Shown: in pieces, positions 25,100 to 38,400 of the stretch
Numbering within the stretch: the stretch's first letter is position 1
Layout of the letters: the number at the start of each line of letters is the position of its first letter
NCBI GenBank assembly: GCA_018857735.1
Contig: JABMCL010000061.1
Location: 480,133 to 544,132, forward strand
DNA length: 64,000 nucleotides
Direction: 5' to 3'
Source of the DNA: Alviniconcha marisindica
Lineage: Eukaryota; Mollusca; Gastropoda; Provannidae
Position numbers and translations under genes: made by a program
Notes under the pieces: generated by a model
What the model was told of the DNA's origin: nothing
Databases searched by the model: none
Seen by the model: only the letters and a program-made list of their open reading frames with translations

Positions 25100-28000
25100 G
25101 CCAGCACACTGGGTGCAGTTTTGGAAGCACTGCCACATAACTTGATAGGAATCTGAAAAGCTGATTGGTTTAATGTGACTGCGAAATAATACTCTAGTCT
25201 AACCAACTGTGGAAACCAACATGGGGGTCTATGGGGCCTTTGACCCCAGCTGGCTATCAACTGTGCCAAACTAGACAGACAACAAATCATTCAACTACTT
25301 CATACATATTCTACAGCTGACTATTAAGACCCTAAAATTCATATTAACAACATCAGCTAAAGTTAATGTGGGTATTTCTATTAGTATTACAATCTTATTC
25401 ACAAAACTGGCATATATAGAGAGTATTATCCAAATACCAACAGTATGTTTGTCAGTAGCCTTCACCACACAAACTGCGTTATCCTTCATTACACAAACTG
25501 CGTTTCGTAATAAATATTTCTATTTCACATAAACTGTTTTCTACCTCATTCCAGGCTCCCCCGTTTTGAAAATGGTATAGACATGCAATGATCTGAACAC
25601 TTTTCTGTCCACGCATGTATACAACTGGCTAACAAACAAAATTAGCTGAAATAATTACACTTTCTTTCATTGTAGATTCCACAAGTTGCATTTTATTCTT
25701 AATCAGTAAACCAATGTCATGTTGAATTTTCCTTAATAACTTTTCCCTTTGCATTTATTCAACAAACTAATGAATTTTCTGTTATTTTATAACAACTTTT
25801 CATTACTCAATAAATCAGCTTAATGCTGAATTTTCAGTTATTTCATAACTTGATCCTACAAGCTGAACTTAATTGATACACCCATCTGATGCTGAATTTT
25901 CTGTCATTTTACAACTTTTCACTTTTGCATTTAATAAATAAACCAAGCAAATGTGGAATTTTCCATTATTTAGTCACTTTTCACCCCCCAAAAATGTGCT
26001 AGAAGCAAAGACACATCAGTCCAGAACACCCAAAACAGAAGTATGCCTGTCAACATGCGAGCTGTCTACTAGATCACTTCACACACACAATAAAATACTG
26101 CTTTGTAGGAAACTGGTCTGGTAGTCACAAAGACCGACCACAATGCAAGACATTTGTTCAAAATGGAATGTGAACAGTTCTTCCTGCCATTCCCTGGGAG
26201 TCTAAAAAGTATCTGAATCCTGATGCACAAAGAGCTTGGGCAAAGCTGGAGGGGAAAAGAGACAAGAAATGTTTCTTTTTTTCAGTTCTACAAAAGAAAC
26301 CAATAGCAAGACTACTCCTGAAGTCAACATCGGCCTGGCTCCCACATTGAACTTGCATACATGTAAATTTACAGCAGCAACTCTATATTTACACGATGCT
26401 GGCGGGTAAACTGACACCATAGCACTGCCCTTTTTTTTCTTTTTCTTTTTTCTCTCTCTCTTTCAAAACAATAATGGACTTTTAGCCAGGATTCAGTTCA
26501 GGGATGAGATAACGAATCTCAAAGTCAACCATTTCAATCTTTAAAGTTGCCCACTTACAAGCTTGACCCAAACTCAGTGTAAAACAATCAGATGTATGAA
26601 AAAATCAGTTCAGTTTGGTGTAATTTCATCCCCAAAGCTGAAAAATGTACCTTCTTTTTTTACCTCTATTTGAAAAAAAAAAATCTTTATCCTCAGCTTT
26701 TGTCACAGAACTTCTAAAAACAACCCCACTGTTCTGAGAAAATGCTACATTTGGTTAAATTCCTTCCTACAATATTAGGTCCAGTTTGGAGGCACTGTTG
26801 TACATGCTATGTTCGGAGAAAGAAAAAAAGGCTTCTTCATGTCAGCTTGTTGATTAATTTTCTGCAGATGATCTCTTTCCATTAAAATCTGGGTAAGCAC
26901 CACAGGCCCGGTTGCATGACATGCTTCTGATTAAGGGCTACCAAACTCCTAAAATCAACAGATTTAGAAGTTTCTAGACGTGATTAGGCTCTGTCCTCTG
27001 GGTATGCTCCAAGCACTTCTAAGTCAGCTGACAGCAAGGAACTGACGGCATGCAGATGAAAAATTAATCATTTTACTGTTCTGGTGGCATACACATAAAA
27101 TAATAGACCACTCTGACTCCACCGCACAGGCTGATTCTTAAAATGTTCATCCCAATGAATTTATTTTAGCTACCTCTCCCCATATTCACTGCACAATGTT
27201 AGTGTTACCATGTCCGCACTCCCTTTCTGTCACTGTAACACAGCCACCTTTCACGGCCTTGAAAATCAGTAAAAACTAGGCACAGGACTAGAAAGTCCTT
27301 GAAAACTAACACTGGGGTACTGTAGTAGTGTCTTAACAATTACTGTGCCTCTGTTCCATCCTGCTGTTTGCAACACAAGTCTTTGACTGGAAAAGAGGAC
27401 TTTTCCTGACTTGGCCATGCTGTCCCTGTCCCACTCTTCTTGCTCCTAGTTCAGAAGTGTCCATTCAAGAACTTTCAAAGCCTTATTAATCATAATAATC
27501 AGAGCCTTGAGCAGCAGCAACAAACCACCATCTTCCATCTTGGAACTGGACACTGCTTCCTGCTCTGCTCCCCCCCATTTTTCTGACCAGGGTTGGCGCA
27601 TACTGAAGACTGCCCACGCCAGACAGGACCGTAGTCCCCAGAGCACGTTCTGCAGTTCTGCCCTCTCTTCAGAGAAGCACGAACACAGCAGTGGCCCTAT
27701 GGAGCACAAACAGCTGTGGGGCAACACAGAAGACCCTCTGAAGACCACAACCTCGATCCAAACCACCAGACTGACCATTTCAGGCAGAACCTTGCTCGAA
27801 CGCACAAGTCCAATAGTGTTTTACCCTTGTGAGAGTGTTTTCTTGGTTGTTTCTTAAATTTCATTAGGTCCTTGAATAAAAATTAAAAATTCAATGGCTC
27901 GTGAAAGTAATGGACAGTTCTTGATTCTTATCTCTCATACCTGCATGAACCCTGAGTTAATACCATGACCTGTGCTATTTACCAGAAGTGAACAATCCCC

Positions 28001-28500
28001 CAAAACCTCCCCTGTATTTTGACACAGTCAAAATAAGATTTTTAAAATGATCACCGTAACCTGTGTAGCAAGAAGTTAACCACAAAAGGTTGTGGGAAAA
28101 AGATGTGAAAAAAGCACTGGATATATATAATCTGTTTTCAGCAATGAGAAGATGAGGTATGCAAACCAGTCAGCCAAAATAGAACCAAAAAAACCTGTCA
28201 TCACAACAAAATGATTGTTATGATGTGGCATGATGATTGTTATCACAAGTTTACACAAGACCATACATTCTGCTATATGTATCATCCTCGTTCAAGACCA
28301 AAATTTACACTGAAATGCACTGTTTACAATAGCTACCCCTCTTATAATGACCACCAACCCCTCCACCCTTCTACCATAAATAAAAACAAGCATAAACATA
28401 TATACATGTACCAAGGAATTGTGCTTAAATGCGAAACTTATAAGCAGTTACATTTTTTTCTACTTTGATACTGTTTGGAACGATGTTCTCCAGGAAGGTA
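25100..28500. other. Intergenic or distal 3' UTR of ILRUN; no coding exon recognised
   Basis: AT-rich, with only short non-conserved frames. Overlapping 116- and 119-codon frames at 27446-27857 on opposite strands have compositions typical of chance ORFs and no recognisable domain. A minus-strand AATAAA (plus-strand TTTATT at 28538-28543) about 385 bp past the ILRUN stop is a possible polyadenylation signal. Confidence 0.5.
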
Positions 28501-28927
28501 AGTTCTTTATGTAATTATGATCATTTTCTATTTGATTTTTATTAAAGGTTTCCCTCTTTTCATTTATGCAAGTGAGAAATACAACAAGAGCAAACCACCT
28601 GACCAAAAATCTTTCACATTGATCTTTACCATGCTCACTACATTATGGTATCAATCATAATGTTATCATTATTTAGCTCTATAACATGTCTGCAAACACT
28701 GGAGGGAAAACTGTCTCAGAGAGATAATTTTGAAAACAGTGTACTTCAAGGCCGGGATATTTACACATTTTTCCATCCATTCTTTCTTCGATTAACAGCT
28801 CAGCACCTTAATTGCGTGGCCACACAAAAAAAGGACAGTTCCATTTAGTCTCAGACTTTACTGATTCAGCCTGGATGCAGGCGCACAGTTCTCACAACAA
28901 ACACTTTCAACGCAGTACCGGTTGTTG

Positions 28928-30688
28928 CTAGGACATCTCCGTATCTTCGGAATGGTCACCATGACTACTTGTGTCTGTGGAACTCTGCACACACAAATAA
29001 AAACAAGGGATGAAAAAAACAAATTGGTAGACTGCGGATCTGATTTGGTTTTACTGTACAGAAGAAGCAAAGGCAGATCCAGATCACAAGAGCTTCACTA
29101 GTACTACAAGCAGTTCTTGCAGCTAGGATCATTTTTGTCAGTGCTCTGGGTATGGTGACAGAATCTGGTCAGTGGCAATGTGACCCCTTCATTGCATTTT
29201 AATAGCATGTCTGGCCAGTGTCAGCATGGCCCCCGCAATGTATCTTCAATAACACAATCTGGCCAGTCAGCGACCCTGGCAATGTACCTTTAACAAACAA
29301 ACACAAAACATTTAACTGACAAAAGATTACTCTACCACGTGCTGCATTGTAGTTTTTCATTAGTCTGGCACGCAATATCACTTTACCAGCACTAAAGGCA
29401 TGGCCACATCACTAAAATATCCACTTAGCTGTCAACATGAACAAGGACTGGAACAGCTGACACAGCCACACTCCCTTTAACCCACTTGGCCCCAGACCAG
29501 CCGCTGCCCTTTCGCTATGAAATCCCATGCGAAGGGAAGTAACTGTGTTAAAGGATCCCGGTATACAACTTTAAAAATCAATAATAAACACCAAACAAAA
29601 GTTTCAGCTCACTTCGTATTTTTCCCAGCTTGCAAATACAGTGTTCTTGTATATCAAACAGGTTTTGATATTTTTCACTCAAAAATAAAAGCATTAAAAA
29701 TGTTTTCCCAAATCAGAAATGTCTGCAACTGAATGACAGGTTTTAGGGTGCCTACTGACTGCAAAATTTTCAGTTTGAATCTCCAAAGATGAAGCGGTGT
29801 GAGTTTGTTAGGGTGCCAACAGTAAGTGACTGAGCCAAATTTGCAATTCAAATCTCAAAGGATGAAGCTCTGATGCCATTGCTAACAGTAGGGCTTTTGT
29901 TTATTTCCGCGCATCTATCGCATGTCTCTCAAACTCCACCAAACTTTGAACAAAGGACATTGCTGGAAGCAGTAAACAATAGCGCAAACAAGGCTACAAG
30001 TCTTGCGAGAATCCCGTTCCTATTTGCATAAGCCGAGAAGCTGGTATGGATCGTCTGCTAGCCAGCCGCTACCGGGTGGTCTAGGGTTGCGTGGTAAGGC
30101 AAAATAGTGGGCGGTGACGGGCAGTCTGGGGCCAAGTGGGTTAACCTGTTCATGACTAGTACCTGCAAGAGCCACCGTACTTGTGATGGAGGAATTGTAC
30201 TGAGAGACTGCTGCAGGGCTGCTGCTGACTGGGATTGCTGACTCCCAAAGGGATTGTGGGAAATGGCCGATGTGACATCTGACGCCGAGGAGACAGGAAC
30301 CAGCGCCATCTGGCTGTGGCTGTGTCGACAGTGCTCTTCATATGTGTGCTGCCTGGGCATAGCAAAGTCCCCGATGCGAGACATCTGTTGTGTCAGGCCC
30401 AGCAGGCCGTTCTCTTCCACTGTGACTAGCGCCCAGATGGATTCTGAAGTGGAATCGGGGAAAACACCAGTGAGGAGCATAGTGAGGCTACATGAGAACA
30501 GCAGGAACAAAAATGCAGATTGCAGAAACCTTACCTCTGCAATCAGCTGACAGTCTCGAACAAGTAAGAGCTAGAAACATGCAGAATACAAAAACTCAGG
30601 CTCTTGAGAAAAATCTCTTGATATTATTAACCATGTGCACTACCTCCCCAACTTGACTCAATGTCAACAAAGATTAACCCAAACTGCA

Positions 30689-30757
<69 letters not shown>

Positions 30758-30835
30758 TTAACAAATGTTTGATCAGCAGAGGCACAAAACCAAAACAAAT
30801 AAACAATAGCCTATGACTGCAGTTATTATATTATT

Positions 30836-30903
<68 letters not shown>

Positions 30904-33900
30904 CTACTCTTAGAACAAAGAGACAACAAAAGCAAGTCAAAATAACACCTGCAGTTTACAAACGGTGCAAAAACGCGGCCACCCTACCTCCAAAGTAATG
31001 TCCGGTAGGAGTGGACATTCTCCATTGTCCCTGATGCACTCCAGTGGTGGCAGGGCTGGTCATCTCAAGATTGATGTCACAGCACTCGCCGGGGGCCAGT
31101 GCCTCCACCAAGTACCACCCCGTGTGACCCATGTTGTCACCCGCCAAGCAGCGCAGGCTGCACCCAGGTGGCCATCTTTCACTGCCTGCCCAAGTCATCA
31201 GGGTGAAAGCAATTACTTCACACCATCTGCCTTGGCTTGGGCTGTGTGACAACACACTGACACCAGCAAGAACACAAGGCCACACTCAAATGTGGCTACA
31301 TGCAGCACAGCTATGTGGGGACGATCTTCAGCCATGATAAGCTGCTTGCACAACAGCACCCACCCTCCAGAATGGAGATAAATTCTCCAAAGATGGTGTG
31401 CGGCTGTCCATATGGCACGGTAAATAAAAAGATAAAAAGTGGTGACACACCCAGTCCTCTTAGTCTTATCCTATGAAATGCACCATATGTCAATGTACAA
31501 GTGCATGTATACAGGGTGGCCCCAGTGTTCAGCTGGGGACTGCTACAACCGCATTTCAACATCAAACCAAGAGCACTTCTGCACATCTTCATGTGTCTTT
31601 ATGACTATGGCACAGCTGACAGTCACCACAGAGCTCAGGAGCTGTGTGAAAGTTGAGGTGGTCGTCCCTGGTTCCCGTCCCTAATAAGCCTACGGTTTCC
31701 GTGGACGTACAGGAACACTTCTGACAGTCACTGAATCATTGCACATAAGCAACAAGCGTGGGGGGTGGGATGAGGGGTTCAAGGCAGAAAATGCGTCAAT
31801 AATAAAATTAAATACATCCCCAATCTTTTTTTGTTTTAAAATAAATTAATCATCCTGTGATCAGATGAAGGTAAAATGGCGTCTGAGAAAAAGTACATTA
31901 TAATCCAGCTTCTTTGGGTCAAAAAAGCATATTTTTCTTTGCATACACACCAAAGGCAGAAATTACATAATGATGTTGGTGATCTTCTGTACAATTATCA
32001 TGTACGTACAAGTAATGTTGCTATTTTCTCTTCTTTTTTCAGTTTAAGTAATCATCAAACAAATTCAGACACTGCTGTGACCCTAACCATGAAATAATGT
32101 CACCACCAATGAAACTGGCACAGGGCAAAGTGCAATAGCCATAGTTGATTCAAAAGACCTGTTTAAAGTACATGAAATACTGTCTGATAACAGCCAATAT
32201 TTACCAGTGGGGAACACGTGATCAAAACAAATAAAATTATTTCCCTTGATTCCACTCCAACTGTCAAGTCGTATTACTCGTAACATTGTACTTGTGTATG
32301 ATCCTGTCTATGATTCTTGTCACACAAAATTTGAGCTCCAAATTTTCAGTCTTACCTTTCTAGCACAACTGTGAGTGTGACCTTGAAATACAGTTAAATT
32401 TACTAAAATCAGAATGTATCATATGTGTAACAGCTACCAACAGGCCAAGTGTCTAAGAAAATTCTGTTAGGTTCTTGTGACCGGTTTGGCCTAGTGGTAA
32501 GATCTAAAGATATAAAAGGTTCAAAAGAATGCTATTTATTTTGCAGCTCAGAATAATGTTGCGAAAGACAACACAGAAACTTGTACCTGTTTTGTTGTTA
32601 TTGTTGGTTGTTGTTGTGGGTTTTGTGTGTGTGTGGTTGTTGTTTTTTGGGGGTGGGGGTGGGACTGTCATAGAGTTGTAATAATATTTCTGAACCAATC
32701 CCTTCCACTAGCTCTGAACCGGTTAACAATAGGCCTCCTACTCAAGAAGGTAAACCAGCCAGGAGTCTGCCAGTATCAGAAAAAGGCTGAGATCTAACCA
32801 GGGAGTGGTGAAAAAATACTGACTGCCATGGGAGTCCCAAGCTCAAGAATACTGAAAGTAGTGTTATCCATCGGGCTTGCACAGAATTCTGCAATAGGTG
32901 TGAGAGGCAGAAGTTCAACTAGACAAGTGCAGGATTGTTCTAAAACAACTGCTGTCTACATGTGTATTGTCATATTTGATTGTATTTTTTTCAAGACTCT
33001 GTGTTTGCTGTACGCAAGTTCTAAAATATGTCTGCAACCCCATATAACCACCTCAGCAACAGCTTACCAGAATTCTGTATCCGCCATGTTTTGCAAAACT
33101 TGGTGTTGGGTGGTACAGACTCCCCCTCTCCTATGGTGACATCATCCACCACGGTCATAGATGGCAGCTCCACGGTTGGCTGCTCAATGTCATAATACGA
33201 GCAGATTGCAGCTTGTAAGTTCCTGAACAAAATCAAACCAAAAAAGAAACGTGACTCACATTTCAATTCTGTATCAAAATTATTTGGGGGGCGGGCGGGG
33301 GTGGGGGGGTGGGCGAACAAACAAACAAAAACTCTGACACAGGAGGAATGATCTGACCATGCTGTCAACAGATGCAGATGCTAATTAACGTAGTCAGGAC
33401 TTTGGTACATTACTGAAACACTCTAGCTAGAGTGATCAAACATTAAAACTAAAAGGGAAACTAAAATAAAAAGCAACTCTGGTCCAATCAAAAGGAATGG
33501 AATAAAAGATTTAAAACTTCTTTTTTTAAGTACTTTCTTTAAAACCTTGTTGCACTGTGTTGATGTGTACATTATGTGTTAGCTCTTTGTTAAAATGATA
33601 ATGATCTCCATCTCAATGTACATTATGTGTGTTAACTGTTATGTTTGTTCACAGCATTGAGCCACAGCACTGAGCCACTGGGTAGGTGCTTTAGAAATGT
33701 CCATTATTGTTATTATGCTTTTCTTGGAGGTGACTGTTCCAGTCTAGTGGTGAATTGTCTGCACCCCAGTTGAAGATGCAGGTTAGAGGAGGTTTGATTA
33801 TGCCAGTGCAGGTCTTCAGTATTCTGTTGCCAGTGTTGGGTATAAGTTTATTCTCTGGTCCTGTGGCTTTGGATTAGTCAAGGTTACAAGCAGTTCGTCC

Positions 33901-34611
33901 ATGACAGCTCATCCTCAACAGTGCTAGATCAGATACTGCTTCATTCTCTTGTGGAAATGAGCTGTTATCTTTTGTGAATACAGACTGGAACTGTTACAGG
34001 AGAATACTGGCCTTCGAGATACCGTCAAACAAGGTGGTGCCTTTCTTCGGGGATGCAACTCCTGTGTTGTTATGGTGTGAGGCCTTCACCTATGATCTCT
34101 AATTCTAAAAGTAGAATGGGAGTACTGCTACCCCTCAGAAGATGGCACAATGGGGAACCCTGGCAATAGTCTAAACGTCGACCTTGGTCAATTTAAATGG
34201 AAACAAGAAGAAGAAGACAATTCCACAAAGTCAATCCCCAACTGGAAAAAGAAATTGTTTGTACACAGTCGATCAGCTGATTCTGTCTCTAATCTCTCGG
34301 CTGTTTCTAGCCGAGCTCAACTGTCTATCCTCCGCTGAACACTGAGGGTACTGGCATCACGGCATAAAACAGTCAATGAAAAATCCGTTACGGGTACACT
34401 GCAACAACAAAAATCGTGTAATATCCGAGATACTTTCGCTTTTATTTACCCACCAATTGTTCATGTCCAGAAAAAAAGCACAGGAGTCGGGGTTGATAGT
34501 GTTCCCAAGGAATTTTTGGAACTCGGCAATGAGAACCTCCCTATCGGTTGTACCCATGGCACTGAACTGCTGAAGCAGCTTTCCATCAAGATCGTTGTCA
34601 ATATCCATCAT
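28928..34611 (-). CDS. ILRUN: ILRUN (UBA-like and NBR1-like FW domain protein), five coding exons
   Basis: In vertebrates ILRUN (C6orf106) dampens interferon and cytokine transcription by acting on IRF3 and p300/CBP; that role is inferred here from family membership. Exons on the minus strand: 34611-34454, 33222-33068, 31185-30988, 30443-30163, 28984-28928; all GT-AG with matching phases, 282 residues (human 298). A UBA-like region comes first (MGTTDREVLIAEF, CAFFLDMNNW, AAICSYYD), then the FW domain with its four tryptophans W99 (KTWRIQNSG), W109 (ERWPPG), W159 (HQGQWRM) and W174 (SIWALV), plus VVDDVTIGEGES. The tail is low-complexity Ser/Gln-rich. Either of two adjacent ATGs (34611 or 34608) could start. 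An acceptor-like ttccag at 34666-34662 suggests a 5' UTR intron. The last exon (SSTDTSSHGDHSEDTEMS) is the least certain: it fits in phase after the donor at 30162 but is not recognisably conserved. Confidence 0.93.
30690..30900. repeat. Twin (TA)n tracts in ILRUN intron 3-4
   Basis: Perfect AT runs at about 30690-30754 and 30839-30900, separated by 85 bp, between ILRUN exons 3 and 4. They can extrude as cruciforms and are probably length-variable. Confidence 0.97.
31630..31712 (+). repeat. Foldback/SINE-tail fragment in ILRUN intron 2-3
   Basis: CAGGAGCTGTGTGAAAGTTG, GTCCCTAATAAGCCTACGGT and TTCCGTGGACGTAC reproduce the shared tail module. The copy joins the GAGCTGTGTGA start of the foldback unit to the AATAAGCC variant of SINE family A, so it is a mosaic of the two. 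Confidence 0.7.
32481..32506 (+). repeat. Isolated SINE family A tRNA head
   Basis: CCGGTTTGGCCTAGTGGTAA is the A-box half of the family A head with no B box or body behind it. It is a 5' fragment or chance remnant within ILRUN intron 2-3. Confidence 0.5.
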
Positions 34612-34689
34612 GCCGATGTTTAAGGCAAAGCATGTGGAAGTCTGTGAAGTCTCTTTGCCACCTGGAAGCAAAATAACAACACAAGTTCA

Positions 34690-35790
34690 CATGCAATGAC
34701 GCTGCTCGCTGTCGATGTACTTGCTGCGCACGCGCAAAGTAAAGGCCGCTGGGAAAAGTTATATGCAAATCATCTCATTTCCCGATAGCGCTGTTGAAAA
34801 GTGCAGCTATGATTACCGGTCTGATTATATCATTATTATGCCACTTTTATGTGTTTTTGAAGGCCGTTAAGCCTTGTTTTGTTATTGAAAGCCAGACATG
34901 GGCTCGCTAACGCCGCGAACAACGCGACTGACTGATCTGGCCCAGTCAGTAGTGCGGCTGCCCGGCTGCGGACCACATCTAGTCAGCGTCCGACGTCGGA
35001 GGCGATAGACTGCGGCATAAGCACATGTTGGCCAGTAAGAACTAATTAAAACAAACAAAATGTAGGTCCCAAACATATATATGTATATCCCGACCATCCG
35101 ACTTTAATACCTACTTTTCCGGCTCAGTAATTTCTAGCAGTCACTTGAGGCAAAGATTATAAATACAAACTACGTATTTATAATCTGCTTTTGTAGTTAC
35201 TGATTTTTGTGGCTTCAAGTTTATGGTCGAGTGCCCGTAGTATCGCAGTTGAATTAAAGTGGGTTTGTTTTGTTTTTAATCACTATTTAAGAAAATAAAT
35301 AAAAGCACAATATTCTAAGATACTGACACTTTTTTTTCTGATAAAATGTACAGGTTCATTCCTGAAAAAATCGTCATGATAGGTCAAGGTGTTGCAAGAA
35401 AAAGAGTTACCCCCCTTCGATTTTCAGCTGTGGACGGAACCTGACGCAGCATCATGTCAGGGAGAGGCGGCCTTGCGGAGAGCCCGACTGGTGCATGTGT
35501 TCGATATTAAATAATTTAAGTAATAATTTGCATCTGATGAACTGGAAATGATTCTTCTGTCATGTGTTGATGCGTGTAACTGCCGGTAGAGTTGACTGTT
35601 TTAGACTGATGTGTGTGTGCCCTCCAGACTCTAAGATAAAGACGGTATCATTCTGTGTTTTATGTGTACTTATGTTCACTGATGTATTAGTATACTGCGT
35701 GTTATTTTACTTGTATCTTTTATGCAGTCGTAAGGCAAATTTCTATGTTATTCATAGACAATAAAGATTCTGTATTCAAACACGATATAC
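34690..35790. other. ILRUN upstream region, no coding exon seen
   Basis: A moderately GC-rich stretch (34700-35010) that could hold the ILRUN promoter and a non-coding first exon, followed by AT-rich DNA. No TATA box or conserved frame was recognised. Confidence 0.45.
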
Positions 35791-35934
35791 TGACTACTTT
35801 GAAGCCGTTGTTTACACCGGCTGACTCAGTCGGCAGTGACGACTGAAGACCCGACTGGCCCCGCCCCACTCGGTCCCACACAAACAACTTGAAATGACAA
35901 TGAATAAGCAATTAAATAATAATCGAGGAGATGG

Positions 35935-36260
35935 GGGGCGTTAGGCTGGTAAGCAGAGGGACCGTGACCTCGGTTCGAATCCGGGCCGCTTCGGCTCTGG
36001 CATTTCTCTCAGTCACTGAAAAGATGTGGTCTCATCAGTGTGGACAAAAGTCAGTCAGTGTCAAGTCACTTTGTCCCTCAGTCACAGTTAATGAAACACT
36101 GATAGAAGTTAACTTGAATGGCTCTCATCACTGCCCATTTTAATGCAGGAGTAACTGCTGGTGACAGTGTAGTGCCAGGTATATAATCTACCTCTCCCCC
36201 ACCGGCCCTACTGGCTTACCCTCTTTCCCCCTTCTCCCCGTCCGGCATGGCTCAAGTTCT
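35935..36260 (+). mobile_element. SINE family A copy with short insertions
   Basis: The head is truncated (starts at GGGCGTTAGGCTGGTAAGCA, B box GGTTCGAATCCGGGC). The body follows the 5456 reference but is interrupted by extra bases, for example CATCAG within TGGTCTGTGGAC and CAGTCA after GTCCCT. The tail is replaced near 36240. Confidence 0.8.
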
Positions 36261-36370
36261 GGCGGACCGGCGGTTTCAGACTAAAGCGCGGCCTTATGGT
36301 TTCTCAGTGTCGACGTTACTGAAGTACCATATTTACTTTCTTGCTTACGCTTGAGGGAGACTGAAGAAGC

Positions 36371-36665
36371 CTGTTTGGCCTAGCGGTAAGGCGTAGGCTG
36401 GCAAGCGACTGAGAAGGGGCCTCGGCTCGATTCCACTTCGGCTCTGCTCAGACTGAGTTTCTCTTCATGAAGAGGTAGTGTGGTCACTAGTTGTGGACAC
36501 TGTCTCAGTTGTGACTTCAGTTGCGGGCCGTCCCTCACTCAGTGACTACAATCATAACGAACTAAAATGGCTCTCATCAGTCGCTACCCATCTTAATCAG
36601 TGCAGGAGTCATTCTGGTCAGTGGTGACAGTGTAGCGATAGGTATATAATAGTGGTTTATCGATG
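36371..36665 (+). mobile_element. SINE family A copy with clear CAGT insertions
   Basis: Follows the reference from TGTTTGGCCTAGCGGTAAGG. Within 45 bp it carries three extra CAGT tetranucleotides at 36578-36581, 36598-36601 and 36619-36622, at points where the other copies have none. More extra bases occur in the tRNA head (CGACTGAG after GGCAAG). Confidence 0.85.
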
Positions 36666-37186
36666 TGGACTCGGACGTTAAGCACCACTGTTTCAGTACT
36701 TACTGCCGGGAAGAAGGAGACTACGCTACGATGTGATGTGATGACTTCTGCATTAAGACGGGCAGCGTGGCATTACAGTGACAGTGCGGCAAAAGGGTCA
36801 CAAATCACTGCATGTGACTCAGTGACAATCTCGGCGGTGGTTCGGACTGACTCAGAGAATGGAGAACCGGTTTACTTGGGGATTAACTTCTACAGAAAGT
36901 TTTTCTGTTTTCCTTTTGCTTAATGTCCTGAGATGCTAAATAGCATATTAGGGACAATCTGTAGAATAATCTTGTCTTCGATATAAAATAACTTCACACG
37001 GCTAGGACTTACTGAAACCCAGTTCTTCAGTGCGGTTTATTAGTCCGGCCGGATGGTGGGGGGAGGGAGGGGGGGTGGGGGGTGTACCGGGCTGGTGCAA
37101 AAGCATCAAGACCGCCACCACGGCCAAGAACAAAACATACTGACTAACGCTTGGTGATGGACGGAGTCACTGAGCAAAAAGTAAAC

Positions 37187-37519
37187 ATGGTGCTTTACGT
37201 CCACAGAAACCGTAAGGTTTATTAGGGACGGGGAGAACGGGGGGAAGGGGGTACGGAGGTGGGGCGAGAGGAAGATTATATACCTATCGCTACACTGTCA
37301 CCACCAGAATGACTCCTGCACAAAGATGGGCAGTGATGAGAGCGATTTTAATGTTTCATTAATTTTGAGGGACAAAGTCACAACTGACAGTGTCCGGCGG
37401 CACAGACCACAATTTTTGCGGAAGAGAAAGGACTGAGAGCCGAAGCGGATTCGAACAGAGGTCCCTCTGATTACCAGCCTCAGCCACGGTAACGCATCGC
37501 CGCTAGGCCAAACCGGCTC
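37187..37519 (-). mobile_element. SINE family A copy, antisense
   Basis: Runs from the tail complement (GTGCTTTACGTCCACAGAAA) to the head complement (GCTAGGCCAAACCGG). The first 190 bp match the reference well. The second half is disturbed, for example CACAACTGACAGTGTCCGGC where the reference complement has CACAAGACTGTCCAC. Confidence 0.82.
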
Positions 37520-37739
37520 AGTCACTGTCACTGAGCCAGTGCAACTGAAGCAGTTTATGTACAGGCTATGACAGTGCACCACCTAGTGATTTCACTTCAG
37601 CTGCTCAGCGGTACGACATTCAGTCGCTGACTCAGCGGTGAAACTGACTTGCATAAGCAATACTGACTCTGTCATGGATGCAAAACAACAAGCTGAAGTT
37701 TAACACAGAAATACCGAGAGAAAAAACAACAAAGGAAAA

Positions 37740-37755
37740 CACACACACACACACA

Positions 37756-37794
<39 letters not shown>

Positions 37795-37950
37795 ATGATG
37801 TGCTTGTAGGGTTCAATCGGTTCATCAGCGCGTGTCAGTTTGTCCGCGGCTGCGAGTTGAAACAATGACACACACACACACACACGAGATGATGTGCTTG
37901 TAGGGTTCAACTTATGGGTTCATCAGCGCGTGTGAGTTTGGTCGACTGCG
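37740..37950. repeat. (CA)n microsatellite plus duplicated 70-bp block
   Basis: Two CA tracts (37740-37790 and 37867-37884) are each followed by the same block (ACGAGATGATGTGCTTGTAG, GGTTCATCAGCGCGTGT, CTGCGAGT). The copies differ by small substitutions and insertions, indicating a local tandem duplication with CA at the junction. Confidence 0.85.
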
Positions 37951-38087
37951 AGTCTGCTGATATTGGTGGCAGTGGCATTTCTCAGTTTTCAGAGCACTGT
38001 TACATACCGTGGCCTTGGAGTGCATCAGTCTTGACCAGACTGTCTCAGTATCTATCTCAGTGTCCATCACAACCTAGCGCCCAAGCA

Positions 38088-38370
38088 CGCACGTAAACAT
38101 GAGGCGCATCCACCCCGGGTAAAAAAAGAAAGAAAAGAGTTCTGTCTCGATTCAAACGATTGTGGTTTTATTTGAGCTGGCGTAGCAACATGGTCAGTTA
38201 TAAAACAAACGTCTGATATGAGTTGTTTCTAACAAACTTACTTCTGTTTGAGCACCAACAAAAAACTGCTCGTTAGCTGACAGTTTTTTGGACCATATGG
38301 CGTAACTAAATACGGCAGTGGCTGAAGGAATAATGTAAACCAGCGCTTGGAGTTTGCGGGCTTTGGTGTG
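38088..38370 (+). repeat. Single-arm copy of the 8.6-9.3 kb inverted-repeat element
   Basis: Shares AAGCACGCACGTAAACATGA, GTCTCGATTCAAACGATTGT, GAGCACCAACAAAAAACTGC and the end AAACCAGCGCTTGGAGTTTG with the interior plus right arm at 9010-9300. The left arm is absent. Confidence 0.82.
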
Positions 38371-38400
38371 TGTGCCTCACTAGCGGTGTGCACTGCCGAG

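Noticed and set aside
27446..27857. 116- and 119-codon frames on opposite strands
   Set aside because: Mutually overlapping, with no domain, no splice context and no codon-level conservation visible.
30058..30162. Continuation of the ILRUN exon 4 frame to 30058
   Set aside because: A donor (CAG|GTACTA) at 30163/30162 and an in-phase downstream exon make it intronic; the extra residues are not conserved. It remains a possible read-through isoform.
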